From: Marinobacterium sedimentorum
Lineage (GTDB): Bacteria; Pseudomonadota; Gammaproteobacteria; Pseudomonadales; Balneatricaceae
DNA: 64,000 bases
NCBI RefSeq assembly: GCF_024267675.1
Contig: NZ_JALDYX010000017.1
Coordinates: 1-64,000 of the forward strand
Direction: 5' to 3'
In this document: in pieces, positions 45,796 to 54,928 of the stretch
Numbering within the stretch: the stretch's first letter is position 1
Layout of the letters: the number at the start of each line of letters is the position of its first letter
Translations under genes and position numbers: made by a program
Notes under the pieces: model-generated
The model's input: the letters and a program-made list of their open reading frames with translations, nothing else
Told to the model about the DNA's origin: nothing
The model's database searches: none

Positions 45796-46893
45796 TCAGG
45801 CCCTGGGCTGCTGCTGGGTAATGCAGTGAATATTGCCGCCGCCCAGCAGAATTTCCCGCGCGTCGACGCCAATGATCTCGCGCTCGGGGAAAAGCCCCTG
45901 CAGGATTTCACGGGCCTGGCCATCCAGGGCCTTGTCCAGCAGCGGAAACACCACCACTGAATTGCCGATATAGAAATTGATATAGGAGCCGGCCATGCGC
46001 TCGCCTTCGCTGCGCGGATGACTGCCTTCGCACAGGTCAACGCCCACGGCTTCGTCGGCACTCATGTACAGGGGCCCCGGCTGGGGCAGCTTGTGCACTT
46101 GGAGCCTGCGACCCTTGGCATCGGTGGCCTGGTTCAGCACCTCCAGGGCGGCGCGGGAAATCTCATACTGCGGATCGGCCGGATCATCGCACCAGTGCAG
46201 TGCCACCACGCCTGGCCGGACGAAGCAGGCGATATTGTCGACATGCCCGTTGGTCTCGTCGTTGAAGGTGCCCCGATCCAGCCAGATCACCTTGGATACA
46301 TTGAGATAGTCGCCCAGCTGCGCCTCGATCTGTTCACGGCTGAGGTGCGGATTGCGGTTCGCATTGAGCAGACATTCTTCGGTGGTCAGCAGGGTGCCCT
46401 CGCCATCCACATGGATGGCGCCGCCTTCCAGCACAAAGGGTGCCCGAAAGCGCCGGTCGCCATTGATTTCACACAGCTTGCGGGCGACGCGATCATCCTT
46501 GTCCCAGGGGAAATACAGGCCGCCATTCAGGCCGCCCCAGGCATTGAACTGCCAGTCGATACCGGCCCGCTCGCCCGCATCGTTAATCACGAAGCTCGGC
46601 CCCATGTCCCGCATCCAGGCATCGTTGGAGCTGATCTCGACCACACGTATGTGCGGCGCCAGCATGGCACGGGCATTTTCGTACTGGCCATCGTTTACCG
46701 CCACAAACACCGTTTCGCTGCGCGAAATGGCGTCGGCCACTGCGGCAAAAGCCCGCTGGGCCGGCTTGGCGCCCAGACGCCAGACATCACCGCGCTGGGG
46801 CCAGAGCATCCAGCAGGCATCATGGGGTTCAAACTCGCCCGGCATCCGGAAACCCAGTGCTTTGGGGCTGAGGTTATCGTTCGTGTCACTCAT
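45796..46893 (-). CDS. aguA: Agmatine deiminase
   Basis: It hydrolyses agmatine to N-carbamoylputrescine and ammonia. The 365 residues belong to the guanidino-modifying (PAD_porph) family. The catalytic cysteine is C357 in [15 protein letters not shown]. Asp/His partners lie in [13 protein letters not shown] and [10 protein letters not shown]. The start is ATG 46893 (MSDTNDNLS). The long upstream frame to 47220 overlaps the aminotransferase gene and is an artefact. N-carbamoylputrescine amidase (aguB) is not seen nearby. Confidence 0.93.
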   Translation of the reverse strand: MSDTNDNLSPKALGFRMPGEFEPHDACWMLWPQRGDVWRLGAKPAQRAFAAVADAISRSETVFVAVNDGQYENARAMLAPHIRVVEISSNDAWMRDMGPSFVINDAGERAGIDWQFNAWGGLNGGLYFPWDKDDRVARKLCEINGDRRFRAPFVLEGGAIHVDGEGTLLTTEECLLNANRNPHLSREQIEAQLGDYLNVSKVIWLDRGTFNDETNGHVDNIACFVRPGVVALHWCDDPADPQYEISRAALEVLNQATDAKGRRLQVHKLPQPGPLYMSADEAVGVDLCEGSHPRSEGERMAGSYINFYIGNSVVVFPLLDKALDGQAREILQGLFPEREIIGVDAREILLGGGNIHCITQQQPRA

Positions 46894-46973
46894 CGCAGGC
46901 AACCTGTTTTCTTTGACTATAGATGCTCTAGAGGCCGGGCGAACACGCGCCCACCCGGCAAAGGACCAGGCTC

Positions 46974-48365
46974 TCACGCCTGATAATGGCCGTCTTCGAT
47001 CAGGGACTCGACGGTGGCCAGAATGCTCTGACGCAAAATGCCCACCACCAGGTCCACTGTCTCGCGGCTCCAGATCAGCGGCGGTGACAGCACGTTCAGA
47101 TGTGCGATGGGCCTTACGATCAGGCCGCGCTTCTGGCATTGCTCGGCGATGCGCTTGCCGACATTGGCTTCCATGGGCAACAGTGCCTTGGTCGCCTTGT
47201 CGGCCACGCTTTCGATGCACATCATGAAATGACTGCCACGCACATCACCGACGATGGGCAGGTCCAGCAGTGTCTTCAGCTGCTGCTCGAGGTAAGGGCC
47301 GACATCGCGCACATTGCCACAGATGTTTTCGCGCTCCATGATCTCGATGTTCTTCAGCGCGGCGGCGCAGGCCACCGGGTGCCCGGAATAGGTAAAACCG
47401 GTGCTGAACACGGCGCCTTCACGCTGCGGCTTGCTGATCACGGCGTAGATTTCATCGCTCAGCAGGGTTGCACCCAGCGGAATATAGCCCGAGGTCAGGC
47501 CCTTGGCGCAGTTGATGATATCCGGCTGAATGCCAAACACCGCTTCAGAAGCGAAGAAATGCCCCAGGCGCCCAAAGGCCGTCACTACCTCATCGGCGAT
47601 ATAGAGCATGCCGTGCTTCTTGCAGACGTCATACATGCGCCCGTGATACCCCTCTGGCGCCACCAGCACGCCACCGGCACCCATGATCGGCTCGGCGATA
47701 AAGGCCGCAACCTTGTCGGCACCGCCGAGCTGACGGATGCTGCTCTCGAAATCCTCGACCAGATAATCGCAGTACTGGGCTTCTGTCATGCCGTCGGGGC
47801 GGCGATAGCAGTTGGCCTCGGCCACGTGGTGGACGAACTGGTCGGCGGTATCAAAGCCCCAGTTATTGCTTTCGATACCGGTCAGGGTCGAGGACACATA
47901 GGTGGTACCGTGGTAGCCGTTTTTACGCGAGATAATGATTTTCTTATCGTGCTGACCCAGCTGGTTGAAATAGTAATGCACGATACGGATGGTTGTATCA
48001 TTGGCCACCGAACCGCCACAGCTGTAAAACACATGATTCAGATTCGACGGCGCCAGTTCGGCCAGTTTGGCGGACAATTCAATCGCCGGCACGTTGGAGA
48101 GATTATTAAACGGCGAATAATAGGCCATGCGCTCGGCCTGCTCGGCCATGACCTGGCCCATTTCCCGGCGGCCATGGCCAATATTGACGCACCAGAGCCC
48201 GGCGATACCGTCGAGGTATTTATTACCCTTGCCATCGAAAACATATTCGCCGCGGCTTTCGGTAATAATATCGCAGCCTTCTTTTTCGAAAACCGAGAAA
48301 TCAGTAAAGGGATGGATAAAGTGCGCCTTATCCTGTTCCCACAATTTGTTAATATCATGTGCCAT
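46974..48365 (-). CDS. Class III aminotransferase, putrescine/polyamine-pyruvate type
   Basis: The 463-residue PLP enzyme has the [20 protein letters not shown] start segment, [20 protein letters not shown], the cofactor-binding [16 protein letters not shown], and the PLP lysine in [16 protein letters not shown]. It resembles SpuC-type putrescine:pyruvate aminotransferases, which make 4-aminobutanal. It begins a minus-strand row (aminotransferase, aguA, NhaC-type transporter), divergent from the LuxR regulator. Confidence 0.88.
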   Translation of the reverse strand: MAHDINKLWEQDKAHFIHPFTDFSVFEKEGCDIITESRGEYVFDGKGNKYLDGIAGLWCVNIGHGRREMGQVMAEQAERMAYYSPFNNLSNVPAIELSAKLAELAPSNLNHVFYSCGGSVANDTTIRIVHYYFNQLGQHDKKIIISRKNGYHGTTYVSSTLTGIESNNWGFDTADQFVHHVAEANCYRRPDGMTEAQYCDYLVEDFESSIRQLGGADKVAAFIAEPIMGAGGVLVAPEGYHGRMYDVCKKHGMLYIADEVVTAFGRLGHFFASEAVFGIQPDIINCAKGLTSGYIPLGATLLSDEIYAVISKPQREGAVFSTGFTYSGHPVACAAALKNIEIMERENICGNVRDVGPYLEQQLKTLLDLPIVGDVRGSHFMMCIESVADKATKALLPMEANVGKRIAEQCQKRGLIVRPIAHLNVLSPPLIWSRETVDLVVGILRQSILATVESLIEDGHYQA

Positions 48366-48442
48366 GCGAATTGCCTCGCGGTGTTCTGCGTTATAAAGTT
48401 AACCAACAGACCCTAAGGTACTACCGGAGCAAAAACTCCATC

Positions 48443-48462
48443 TATACCCCCGAAGAGATATG
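48443..48462. promoter_or_regulatory. TATACCCCC half-palindrome between aminotransferase and luxR genes
   Basis: TATACCCCCGAAGAGATATG carries the TAYCCCC arm found three times upstream of the aldehyde dehydrogenase. The second arm is degenerate. It lies at the luxR start, so it could serve in autoregulation or the divergent promoter. Confidence 0.4.
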
Positions 48463-49281
48463 CACAGTGCTATGAATAAAATCGGCCTTGGTGTTCCACC
48501 CTCACAAAGCTGGCACAAAGACCTGGCACGGCTGATTGATCATATTCGCATGCGCAATTTCCCTGAGGTGCTGAACGACTGCCTGCAGAGCCTGGTCAGC
48601 TTCGACACCCTGCTGATCGCCACCTACAAGCACACCTTCAAGCCCATAGTCGTGCTGAGCAATCACCCGCAGCGCATGGGCCCTGCGCTGAATCGCTACG
48701 TCGATCAGCTCTACCTGCTGGATCCGCTTTTCAACGCCATGCAGCAGGGTCTGGCGGGGGGTGTCTACCGGTTGCGGGAAATCGCGCCGGACTGCTTCGA
48801 GAGCAGCGAGTACTACCGCAGCTGCTATCACGAGTTCGATCTGGTGGATGAAATTATTCTGGTGATACCACTGGAAAACGACGTCAGTTTTACGCTGTCG
48901 CTGGGGCGAAAATCGAGCCTGGGCTCCATTACCCGGGCCGAACGCAACACCCTGAGCCAGATTTTTCCGGTCATAAGCGCACTGGTACACCAGTTCTGGC
49001 TGGCCCAGTCATCGGACTATGTGCACAACGAGGAGTCCCGCGATGCCATGGAATACGCCCTCTCGACCTTCGGCAGCGGTGTGCTGACCAAGCGCGAGCA
49101 GGAGATCACCGGCCTGATACTCAAGGGCCACTCATCCAAGGCCATCGCCGATCTGCTGGATATCAGTGCCGGCACCGTGAAGGTACACCGCAAGAACATC
49201 CACGCGCGTCTGAACACCTCAACTCAGTCAGAATTATTCTCGATGTTCCTCGGCCACCTCACGAGCCTGGCGGGAAGCTGA
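48460..49281 (+). CDS. LuxR-family transcriptional regulator
   Basis: The 273-residue protein has an N-terminal GAF/autoinducer-like fold of about 180 residues without a recognisable acyl-homoserine-lactone motif. The C-terminal LuxR HTH is at about 205-265 (LTKREQEITGLILKGHSSKA, IADLLDISAGTVKVHRKNIH, ARLNTSTQSELF). It sits between the aminotransferase row and the aldehyde dehydrogenase, so control of polyamine catabolism is likely. A second ATG at 48472 is possible. Neither start has a strong ribosome site. Confidence 0.85.
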   Translation: MHSAMNKIGLGVPPSQSWHKDLARLIDHIRMRNFPEVLNDCLQSLVSFDTLLIATYKHTFKPIVVLSNHPQRMGPALNRYVDQLYLLDPLFNAMQQGLAGGVYRLREIAPDCFESSEYYRSCYHEFDLVDEIILVIPLENDVSFTLSLGRKSSLGSITRAERNTLSQIFPVISALVHQFWLAQSSDYVHNEESRDAMEYALSTFGSGVLTKREQEITGLILKGHSSKAIADLLDISAGTVKVHRKNIHARLNTSTQSELFSMFLGHLTSLAGS

Positions 49282-49324
49282 CTGGATATATACGAAAATG
49301 GCAGGAAAAGGCTGGAATGCAAAT

Positions 49325-49355
49325 AGGGCGCTGCCTTGAGGTAGCGCCCTTTTTC
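49325..49355 (+). terminator. Rho-independent terminator of the LuxR gene
   Basis: AGGGCGCT/AGCGCCCT arms are followed by TTTTT. It lies between two convergent genes and may serve both. Confidence 0.8.
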
Positions 49356-49376
49356 GATCCCGGCAAAAGGCTCTGC

Positions 49377-50870
49377 TTACAGACGAATCCAGATGGTTTT
49401 GAGCTCGGTGTATTTTTCCAGCGCATGCAGCGACTTGTCGCGACCATTGCCCGAGCCCTTGACGCCACCAAAGGCCACGCTCTGGTCGCCATCGCCCCAG
49501 CCATTGACCCACACCATGCCGCTTTGAATCCGCCTGCTGACGCGATGGGCGCGCTTCAGATTCGAGGTCCAGACGCAGGCACCCAATCCATAAACACTGT
49601 CGTTGGCCAGGCGCACGGCATCGTCCTCGGTGTCAAATTCGCACAGCGCCAGCACAGGGCCGAAGATCTCCTCGCGAACAAAGGTCATGCCATTGTGGGC
49701 ATCGCTGATCAGCGTGGGCTGGGCATAAAAGCCCTCACCGGCGCGATGCTCGCGTACGCCCCCCAGCACCAGAGTGCCGCCCTCCTCCAGACCCGAGGCA
49801 ATATAACGGTTGACGTTTTCAAGCTGGGCGGCATCCACCAGCGGTCCCATGGTGGTTGCAGGGTCCAGCGGGTCACCCGGCCGGTAGGTCTTGGCCGCCT
49901 CCTGCAGTGCCGCCAGAAAGGCGTCCTTGATGCCCTTCTGCACATAGAGCCTCGAGGCTGCGATGCAGACTTCGCCCTGGTTGGAATAGATCGCCGCCGC
50001 CGCATTGGCCGCCACTTCGCCAATGTCCTCGCAGTCGTCAAAAATGATATTCGGCGACTTGCCGCCGGCCTCAAGCCAGACACGCTTGAGGTTGGACTGC
50101 CCGGCATACTCCATCAGCATGCCGGCCACCCGGGTGGAACCGGTGAACACCAGCACATCCACATCCATGTGCAGCGCCAGCGCCTTGCCGGCGGTATGGC
50201 CATAGCCCGGCAGTACGTTGAGCACGCCATCGGGCAGGCCCGCTTCCTTGGCCAGCTGAGCCAGGCGCAGTACGCTCAGGGGTGACTTTTCCGACGGTTT
50301 GAGAACCACCGAATTGCCCGCCGCCAGTGCCGGCGCCAGCTTCCAGGTCGCCATCATCAACGGATAGTTCCAGGGTACGATGGCGCCGACGACTCCGATG
50401 GGCTCGCGGCTCATCAGCGCCAGGGCATCATTGCCGGTGGGCGCAATTTCACCGTAGATCTTGTCCACAGCTTCTGCGGTCCAGCGCCAGCAACCGATGC
50501 TGGAGGGCAGATCCAGACCGGTGGATTCACGTATCGACTTGCCCATATCCAGCGTATCGAGCAACGCCATTTCATCCTGATGCTGCTCGATCAGATCAGC
50601 CAGCCGTAACAGCACCTGCTTGCGCTGCTCGGGCGAGCGTTCGGACCAATCGCCGCTGGCAAAGGCGGCACGGGCACTGCGCACAGCGACATCGACATCG
50701 GCGGTGTCGCAGGCGGCGATCTCGGCCAGGGTCTGCTCAGTGGCAGGATTAATAGTCGCGAAAGTCTCGCCGCTGATGGCCGGGACAAAACGTCCATCAA
50801 TCCAGGCCTGATTGCAGAACGCGAGATCCGCGGCCTGCGCCTTCCAGTCGTCATAGCTCTTGTTCGCCAT
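49377..50870 (-). CDS. Aldehyde dehydrogenase (PuuC/gamma-aminobutyraldehyde type)
   Basis: The 497-residue NAD(P) enzyme has catalytic C302 (NQGEVCIAAS) and general base E267 (WLEAGGKSPNI), the cofactor loop VFTGSTRVAG, and VPWNYPLMMATWKLAPALAA. The closest known type is PuuC/AldH, which oxidises gamma-aminobutyraldehyde or its glutamyl form to the acid. This fits the product of the aminotransferase next door. The start is ATG 50870. The frame upstream to 51134 runs through the operator region and is not conserved. Three palindromes lie upstream. Confidence 0.92.
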   Translation of the reverse strand: MANKSYDDWKAQAADLAFCNQAWIDGRFVPAISGETFATINPATEQTLAEIAACDTADVDVAVRSARAAFASGDWSERSPEQRKQVLLRLADLIEQHQDEMALLDTLDMGKSIRESTGLDLPSSIGCWRWTAEAVDKIYGEIAPTGNDALALMSREPIGVVGAIVPWNYPLMMATWKLAPALAAGNSVVLKPSEKSPLSVLRLAQLAKEAGLPDGVLNVLPGYGHTAGKALALHMDVDVLVFTGSTRVAGMLMEYAGQSNLKRVWLEAGGKSPNIIFDDCEDIGEVAANAAAAIYSNQGEVCIAASRLYVQKGIKDAFLAALQEAAKTYRPGDPLDPATTMGPLVDAAQLENVNRYIASGLEEGGTLVLGGVREHRAGEGFYAQPTLISDAHNGMTFVREEIFGPVLALCEFDTEDDAVRLANDSVYGLGACVWTSNLKRAHRVSRRIQSGMVWVNGWGDGDQSVAFGGVKGSGNGRDKSLHALEKYTELKTIWIRL

Positions 50871-50935
50871 AGTCTTACCCGCTGCTGTTCTGGCTAGTGT
50901 TGCGTCCAGTCTACGCGGGACACCGCCGCGGCTGA

Positions 50936-50955
50936 ATATCCCATGGGGGGTATAT
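50936..50955. promoter_or_regulatory. TAYCCC/GGGTA palindrome, copy 1
   Basis: ATATCCCATGGGGGGTATAT is an inverted repeat 66 bases upstream of the aldehyde dehydrogenase ATG, where it would overlap or abut its promoter. It is proposed as a LuxR-regulator site on the basis of repetition. Confidence 0.55.
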
Positions 50956-51005
50956 ACCGCCGCACTGGCCCCAGATCTGGAGCACCCTGCAGAACCGAAG
51001 CCAGC

Positions 51006-51021
51006 TACCCCCACAGGGGTA
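51006..51021. promoter_or_regulatory. TAYCCC/GGGTA palindrome, copy 2
   Basis: TACCCCCACAGGGGTA has TACCCC/GGGGTA arms around a four-base centre and is the most symmetric copy, 136 bases before the aldehyde dehydrogenase start. Confidence 0.6.
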
Positions 51022-51165
51022 TGGAGTCCGTCGTGCAAGACGCCGATACTGTAGCCACATCTGACAACGACGGGGCTCGGCAGGCACTGGCTGCACGCCG
51101 GCGATTGGCTCATTTTGTTGTCAGCTGTGCTCATTACCCTGTTTGTAGCATTCCTTGTAAGCTTC

Positions 51166-51192
51166 TGGCCGCCGCTTGGCGGCCATTTTTTT
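51166..51192 (+). terminator. Orphan Rho-independent terminator
   Basis: TGGCCGCC/GGCGGCCA arms have a four-base loop and are followed by seven T. No annotated gene ends just upstream on this strand. Confidence 0.75.
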
Positions 51193-51289
51193 ATGCCGCA
51201 TTTACTCCGACTTAAAAGCTTTTGACTGGTTAACGGGTGATTGAGGAATGAGCAGCGATGATTACTTGATGCACATCGGCGATAGCAGC

Positions 51290-51307
51290 TATCCCCCAGT
51301 GGGTATA
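51290..51307. promoter_or_regulatory. TAYCCC/GGGTA palindrome, copy 3
   Basis: TATCCCCCAGTGGGTATA lies 100 bases upstream of the hydantoinase ATG, suggesting that this gene may belong to the same regulon as the aldehyde dehydrogenase. Confidence 0.55.
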
Positions 51308-51406
51308 TCGAGGCTATGGCCTTGTTACTTACATTGCATCATCAGCACTGCGTTTTAACAGCACGCATTACGCATTTTTCGGCCACATTCAAGCGGGAGC
51401 CAGTCG

Positions 51407-52645
51407 ATGCCCATACACACAATTAATGCCCAGCGACTCTGGGGAAGCCTGATGGAAATGGGCGAGATCGGTGCCACCGACGCCGGCGGCTGCTGCCGCC
51501 TTGCCCTCACCGAACTCGATCGCCAGGGCCGGGACCTCTTCGTGCGCTGGTGCAAGGAGGCCGGTTGCGACATTCATGTCGATCGCATCGGCAATATCTA
51601 TGCACGACGTCCCGGCACCGACCCCGAAGCCCTGCCCATCAGCACCGGCAGTCACCTCGATACCCAGCCTACCGGTGGCAAGTTCGATGGCATCTACGGC
51701 TGTCTGGCCGGGCTTGAGGTCATTCGCGCCCTGAACGATCACAAGATTCAGACCCGCCGCCCGGTGGAAGTGGTGATCTGGACCAACGAGGAAGGTTCGC
51801 GCTTCGCCCCTGCCATGGTGGCGTCGGGTGTCTACAGCGGTAAATTCAGCCTCGATTACGCCCTCAACCAGACCGATGCCCAGGGCATTCGCTTAGGGGA
51901 TGCCCTCAAGTCCATCGGCTACGACGGTGACCTGGAGGTGGGCGCACGCAGGTTCGCCAAATTCTTTGAACTGCATATCGAACAGGGGCCGGTGCTGGAA
52001 CGGGAAAATGATCAGATAGGCGTGGTCACAGGTGTGCTCGGCATGCGCTGGTACGATGTCAGCGTCAAGGGCGTGTCGGCCCACGCCGGCCCCACTCCCA
52101 TGAGCTATCGCCGTGATGCCCTGGGCGCCAGTGCCCGCATGATCAGTGCGCTGATCGATATGGCAGCAGAGCGGGTCGGGGAAGATGGCCGCTGCACCAT
52201 CGGCGAGCTCAGCATTCCAAAGGCTTCACGCAACGTGATTCCGGGGGACCTTAACTTTACCCTGGATCTGCGCAACGCCAGCCTTGCGGGCCTGGAGGCC
52301 ATGGAACAGCAGGCCCGCAGCCTGATTGACCGCATCGCCACAGACGCTCAGGTGGAAGTAACACTCGAGTGCATCTGGGACTCGCCCCCCACGGTGTTTG
52401 ATGCCAACTGCATCGAGGCGGTGGAGCGCGTGGTCGCCGACAGTGGCTGCAGCTACCGCCGCATGACCAGCGGCGCTGGCCACGATGCCGTCAATATCAG
52501 CGCGGTGGCACCCACATCAATGATTTTCGTACCCTCAGTAGGCGGTATCAGCCATAACGAGAGCGAATATTCGACCCCTGAGCAGATCGCCAGCGGCGCC
52601 CGTATCCTGTACTCGGTAATGAAGAACGAAGCCCAGTGCACCTGA
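51407..52645 (+). CDS. Zn-dependent hydantoinase/carbamoylase (M20 family)
   Basis: The 412-residue amidohydrolase has metal ligands H83 and D94 (GSHLDTQPTGGKFDGIYG), E128/E129 (TNEEGSRF), H190 (ELHIEQGPVLE) and the late GISHNESEY histidine. Family members hydrolyse N-carbamoyl amino acids, beta-ureidopropionate or allantoate to the amine, CO2 and ammonia. The palindrome upstream and the lack of aguB nearby raise the possibility that it acts on a carbamoyl compound of the polyamine pathway, such as N-carbamoylputrescine. That is a speculative link. GGGAG precedes the ATG. Confidence 0.86.
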   Translation: MPIHTINAQRLWGSLMEMGEIGATDAGGCCRLALTELDRQGRDLFVRWCKEAGCDIHVDRIGNIYARRPGTDPEALPISTGSHLDTQPTGGKFDGIYGCLAGLEVIRALNDHKIQTRRPVEVVIWTNEEGSRFAPAMVASGVYSGKFSLDYALNQTDAQGIRLGDALKSIGYDGDLEVGARRFAKFFELHIEQGPVLERENDQIGVVTGVLGMRWYDVSVKGVSAHAGPTPMSYRRDALGASARMISALIDMAAERVGEDGRCTIGELSIPKASRNVIPGDLNFTLDLRNASLAGLEAMEQQARSLIDRIATDAQVEVTLECIWDSPPTVFDANCIEAVERVVADSGCSYRRMTSGAGHDAVNISAVAPTSMIFVPSVGGISHNESEYSTPEQIASGARILYSVMKNEAQCT

Positions 52646-52687
52646 TATCGGCGCCCCTAGTTTAGAGTATTCTTCAACCAGAGTCTG

Positions 52688-52718
52688 AGCCAGAGCCCGA
52701 GAGGACTCTGGCTTTTTT
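52688..52718 (+). terminator. Terminator of the hydantoinase gene
   Basis: AGCCAGAG/CTCTGGCT arms are followed by a T-run, 42 bases after the stop codon. Confidence 0.85.
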
Positions 52719-52738
52719 ACGCATCCAGACCTGTTTTT

Positions 52739-52753
52739 TGGAAATCATTTCCA
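52739..52753. promoter_or_regulatory. TGGAAAT/ATTTCCA palindrome before the TauE/SafE gene
   Basis: TGGAAATCATTTCCA is a perfect inverted repeat around a single C, 89 bases before the start codon. It may bind a regulator. It differs in arm order from the XRE sites. Confidence 0.4.
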
Positions 52754-52841
52754 TTTTTAACCGGCAACACAATTGCGCTGCCTGGGCGCGGCGGTTAGGC
52801 TATCGACCGCCCTGCCTCTGCCGCACAAGGATGCCCAGGTC

Positions 52842-53582
52842 ATGACACCCCTAGATTACCTCCTGCTGGTTCTGGCCGGCTACTTTGCCGGCGTGCTCAA
52901 CACCATCGCCGGTGGCGGCAGTTTTCTCACCTTTCCGGCCCTGGTCTACGCCGGCATCCCGCCCATTGCCGCCAATGCCACCAGTGCTGTGGCCGTATTG
53001 CCGGGCTATCTTGGCGGCACCCTTGGCTTCAAGCGCGAACTGCAAACCCTGGATCGCATCATGCTGCTGCGCCTCAGCCTGCTGGGCCTGGCCGGCGGCA
53101 TCACCGGCGCCCTGCTGCTGCTGATCACCCCGGCGGCCGTATTCGATATCGCCGTGCCCTTTCTGCTGCTCGGCGCCACCCTGCTGTTCGCCTTCGGCAA
53201 CCGTCTGATGTCGCTGCTGCGCCGTTCCGGACGGCCGCTGCCGATGGCCCCCGGCCTGCTGGTGGTAGCCATTTATGGCGGCTACTTTAACGGCGGCCTG
53301 GGCATCATGCTGCTGGCACAGTTCGCCGCCGCCGGCATGCAGGAACTCAATCTGATGAACGGCCTGAAGAACCTGCTGTCCTTCGTGCTGTCGTCCATCT
53401 CGGTGGTCGCCTTTGCCGTCGCCGGCATCGTTGAATGGCAGCCAGCGCTGATCATGATGCTGGCTGCAACCCTGGGTGGCTACAGCGGTGCCGGTATCGC
53501 CCGCGCCCTGCCGGTGCGCGTGGTACGCGGCATCGTAATCGGCGTTGGCCTGGTGATGACGCTGGTATTTCTGCTGCGCTAA
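52842..53582 (+). CDS. TauE/SafE family permease
   Basis: This 246-residue membrane protein has about eight helices in two half-repeats. The first half begins YFAGVLNTIAGGGSFLTFPA followed by ANATSAVAVLPGYLGG. The second has YGGYFNGGLGIMLLAQF and LMNGLKNLLSFVLSSISVVA. Members transport sulfite, sulfoacetate, taurine-derived or other organic anions. The ATG at 52842 (MTPLDYLLL) is preferred over the frame from 52773. The substrate is not indicated by its neighbours. Confidence 0.88.
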   Translation: MTPLDYLLLVLAGYFAGVLNTIAGGGSFLTFPALVYAGIPPIAANATSAVAVLPGYLGGTLGFKRELQTLDRIMLLRLSLLGLAGGITGALLLLITPAAVFDIAVPFLLLGATLLFAFGNRLMSLLRRSGRPLPMAPGLLVVAIYGGYFNGGLGIMLLAQFAAAGMQELNLMNGLKNLLSFVLSSISVVAFAVAGIVEWQPALIMMLAATLGGYSGAGIARALPVRVVRGIVIGVGLVMTLVFLLR

Positions 53583-53621
53583 AGGATCATCGGCACCCTT
53601 GCAGTACGCCGCCTGGCTGCC

Positions 53622-54794
53622 TCAGAAATTCACCCAGCGGGCGCCGTTATCGGCCGACTCCACGCAGCACTCCAGCATTCGAACACCCTCAACGCCGGCC
53701 GCGATATCAGGATACCAAAGGGCTTCCAGCGTCGCCTGATCGTCGTGATCCGCCGCGGCCATTGCCAGCCCAAACCGATGGTACAGGTTGGCCCAGGACT
53801 CGAAGAAGCCCTCGGCATGACCGCCACCGATACGATTGGTGGCGATACCCGGCACCTCGTTGTACAGATAGCCCATGCCCCGATCCAGCAGCTGCGCCGG
53901 CTGCCCCTGGACCTCGTAGCGCAGCTGATTGGGGTGTTCATCCCACCATTCGATACTGGCTTTTTCACCCACCACGCGGATCTTCTGCTGGTGCATGGAA
54001 CCGGCATTGATGGCGCTGGCCCAGAGTGTGCCGACAGCGCCGTTTTTGAACTGCAGCATGACATGGGCGTTATCTTCCAGTGGCGCGCGACTTTGCACGA
54101 AGCTCTGGCGCATGCAGCACAGCCGCTCCACTTCACAGCCTGTCAGCATGCCGGCCAGAAACCAGGTGTGGGTGCCCAGATCCCCCAGGACGAAGCTGGG
54201 GCCGGACACCGCCGGATTCATGCGCCACTGGGCACCGGAACTGTGCTTTTCGATCGCCTCACTGTGAAAGCCGTGGGCGAACTGCATGTTGATCACGCGA
54301 ATGGCCCCCAGATCGCCACGCCTGATCATCTCCCTGGCCTGGTGCAGCATCGGAAAACCCGCATAGCCATACATCACGCCAAAGACCTTTTTTGCCGCCT
54401 GCGCCCGTCGTTGCAGATCCCGTGCCTCGTCGGCGGTAAAGGTCACCGGCTTTTCACAGATCACATGCAGCCCGGCGTCCAGCGCCGCCTTGCTGATGGC
54501 GTAGTGCGTAGCGTTGGGCGTGGCGATGGACACAGCCTGAATGCCATCGGCCCGCTTGGCTTCCTGGCTGAACATGGAGGCATAATCGGCGTAGCAGCGT
54601 TCAGGAGCCAGCCCCAGCCGGGTGCCAAAGTCACGGCATCGCTGCGGATCTATATCAAAGGCCCCGGCCACCAGCTGAAACAGGCCATCGCGCTGGGCAC
54701 CTGCCCGATGGGCATGACCGATCTCACTGCCACGGCCGCCACCGACCATGGCCCAGCGAATGGGTGATTCAAAACGCATCTCTTCATTGAACAT
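53622..54794 (-). CDS. Gfo/Idh/MocA family oxidoreductase
   Basis: This 390-residue NAD(P)-dependent dehydrogenase has an N-terminal Rossmann fold (WAMVGGGRGSEIGHAHRAGA), the E114-K115-P116 active-site motif (HVICEKPVTF) and a C-terminal substrate domain (VLGDLGTHTWFLAGM, NRIGGGHAEGFFESWANLYH). Such enzymes act on inositols, sugars or sugar derivatives. It is divergent from a LacI-type regulator, but no other sugar-pathway or transport gene is present, so the substrate is open. GGAG precedes the ATG. Confidence 0.87.
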   Translation of the reverse strand: MFNEEMRFESPIRWAMVGGGRGSEIGHAHRAGAQRDGLFQLVAGAFDIDPQRCRDFGTRLGLAPERCYADYASMFSQEAKRADGIQAVSIATPNATHYAISKAALDAGLHVICEKPVTFTADEARDLQRRAQAAKKVFGVMYGYAGFPMLHQAREMIRRGDLGAIRVINMQFAHGFHSEAIEKHSSGAQWRMNPAVSGPSFVLGDLGTHTWFLAGMLTGCEVERLCCMRQSFVQSRAPLEDNAHVMLQFKNGAVGTLWASAINAGSMHQQKIRVVGEKASIEWWDEHPNQLRYEVQGQPAQLLDRGMGYLYNEVPGIATNRIGGGHAEGFFESWANLYHRFGLAMAAADHDDQATLEALWYPDIAAGVEGVRMLECCVESADNGARWVNF

Positions 54795-54928
54795 CAGCCT
54801 GCTCCGGTTTTTATCATTGGAAACATGTTGCTTGCTGATCAGGATGCTAACATTGAGGCTTGGGCCAAATAGCGCATAAACACCTCAAAAACACCTCAAA
54901 TAACGAGACGCGAGAATCCGATACGCCA

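Larger units (their letters stand above)
50871..51406. other. Control region between aldehyde dehydrogenase and hydantoinase genes
   Basis: These 536 bases have no convincing gene. They contain three TAYCCC/GGGTA palindromes (50936, 51006, 51290) and a strong plus-strand terminator (51166-51192) that follows no recognised gene. A small RNA or very short peptide could be made from about 51022-51192. Confidence 0.55.

Noticed and set aside
46894..47220. N-terminal extension of agmatine deiminase
   Set aside because: It overlaps the aminotransferase gene, is Arg-rich and unlike the family. The start at 46893 gives the normal length.
47100..48416. 438-codon plus-strand frame opposite the aminotransferase
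   Set aside because: Antisense shadow of a high-GC gene. The opposite strand has all class III aminotransferase motifs.
50871..51134. N-terminal extension of the aldehyde dehydrogenase
   Set aside because: It runs through the palindrome-containing control region and has no similarity to the family.
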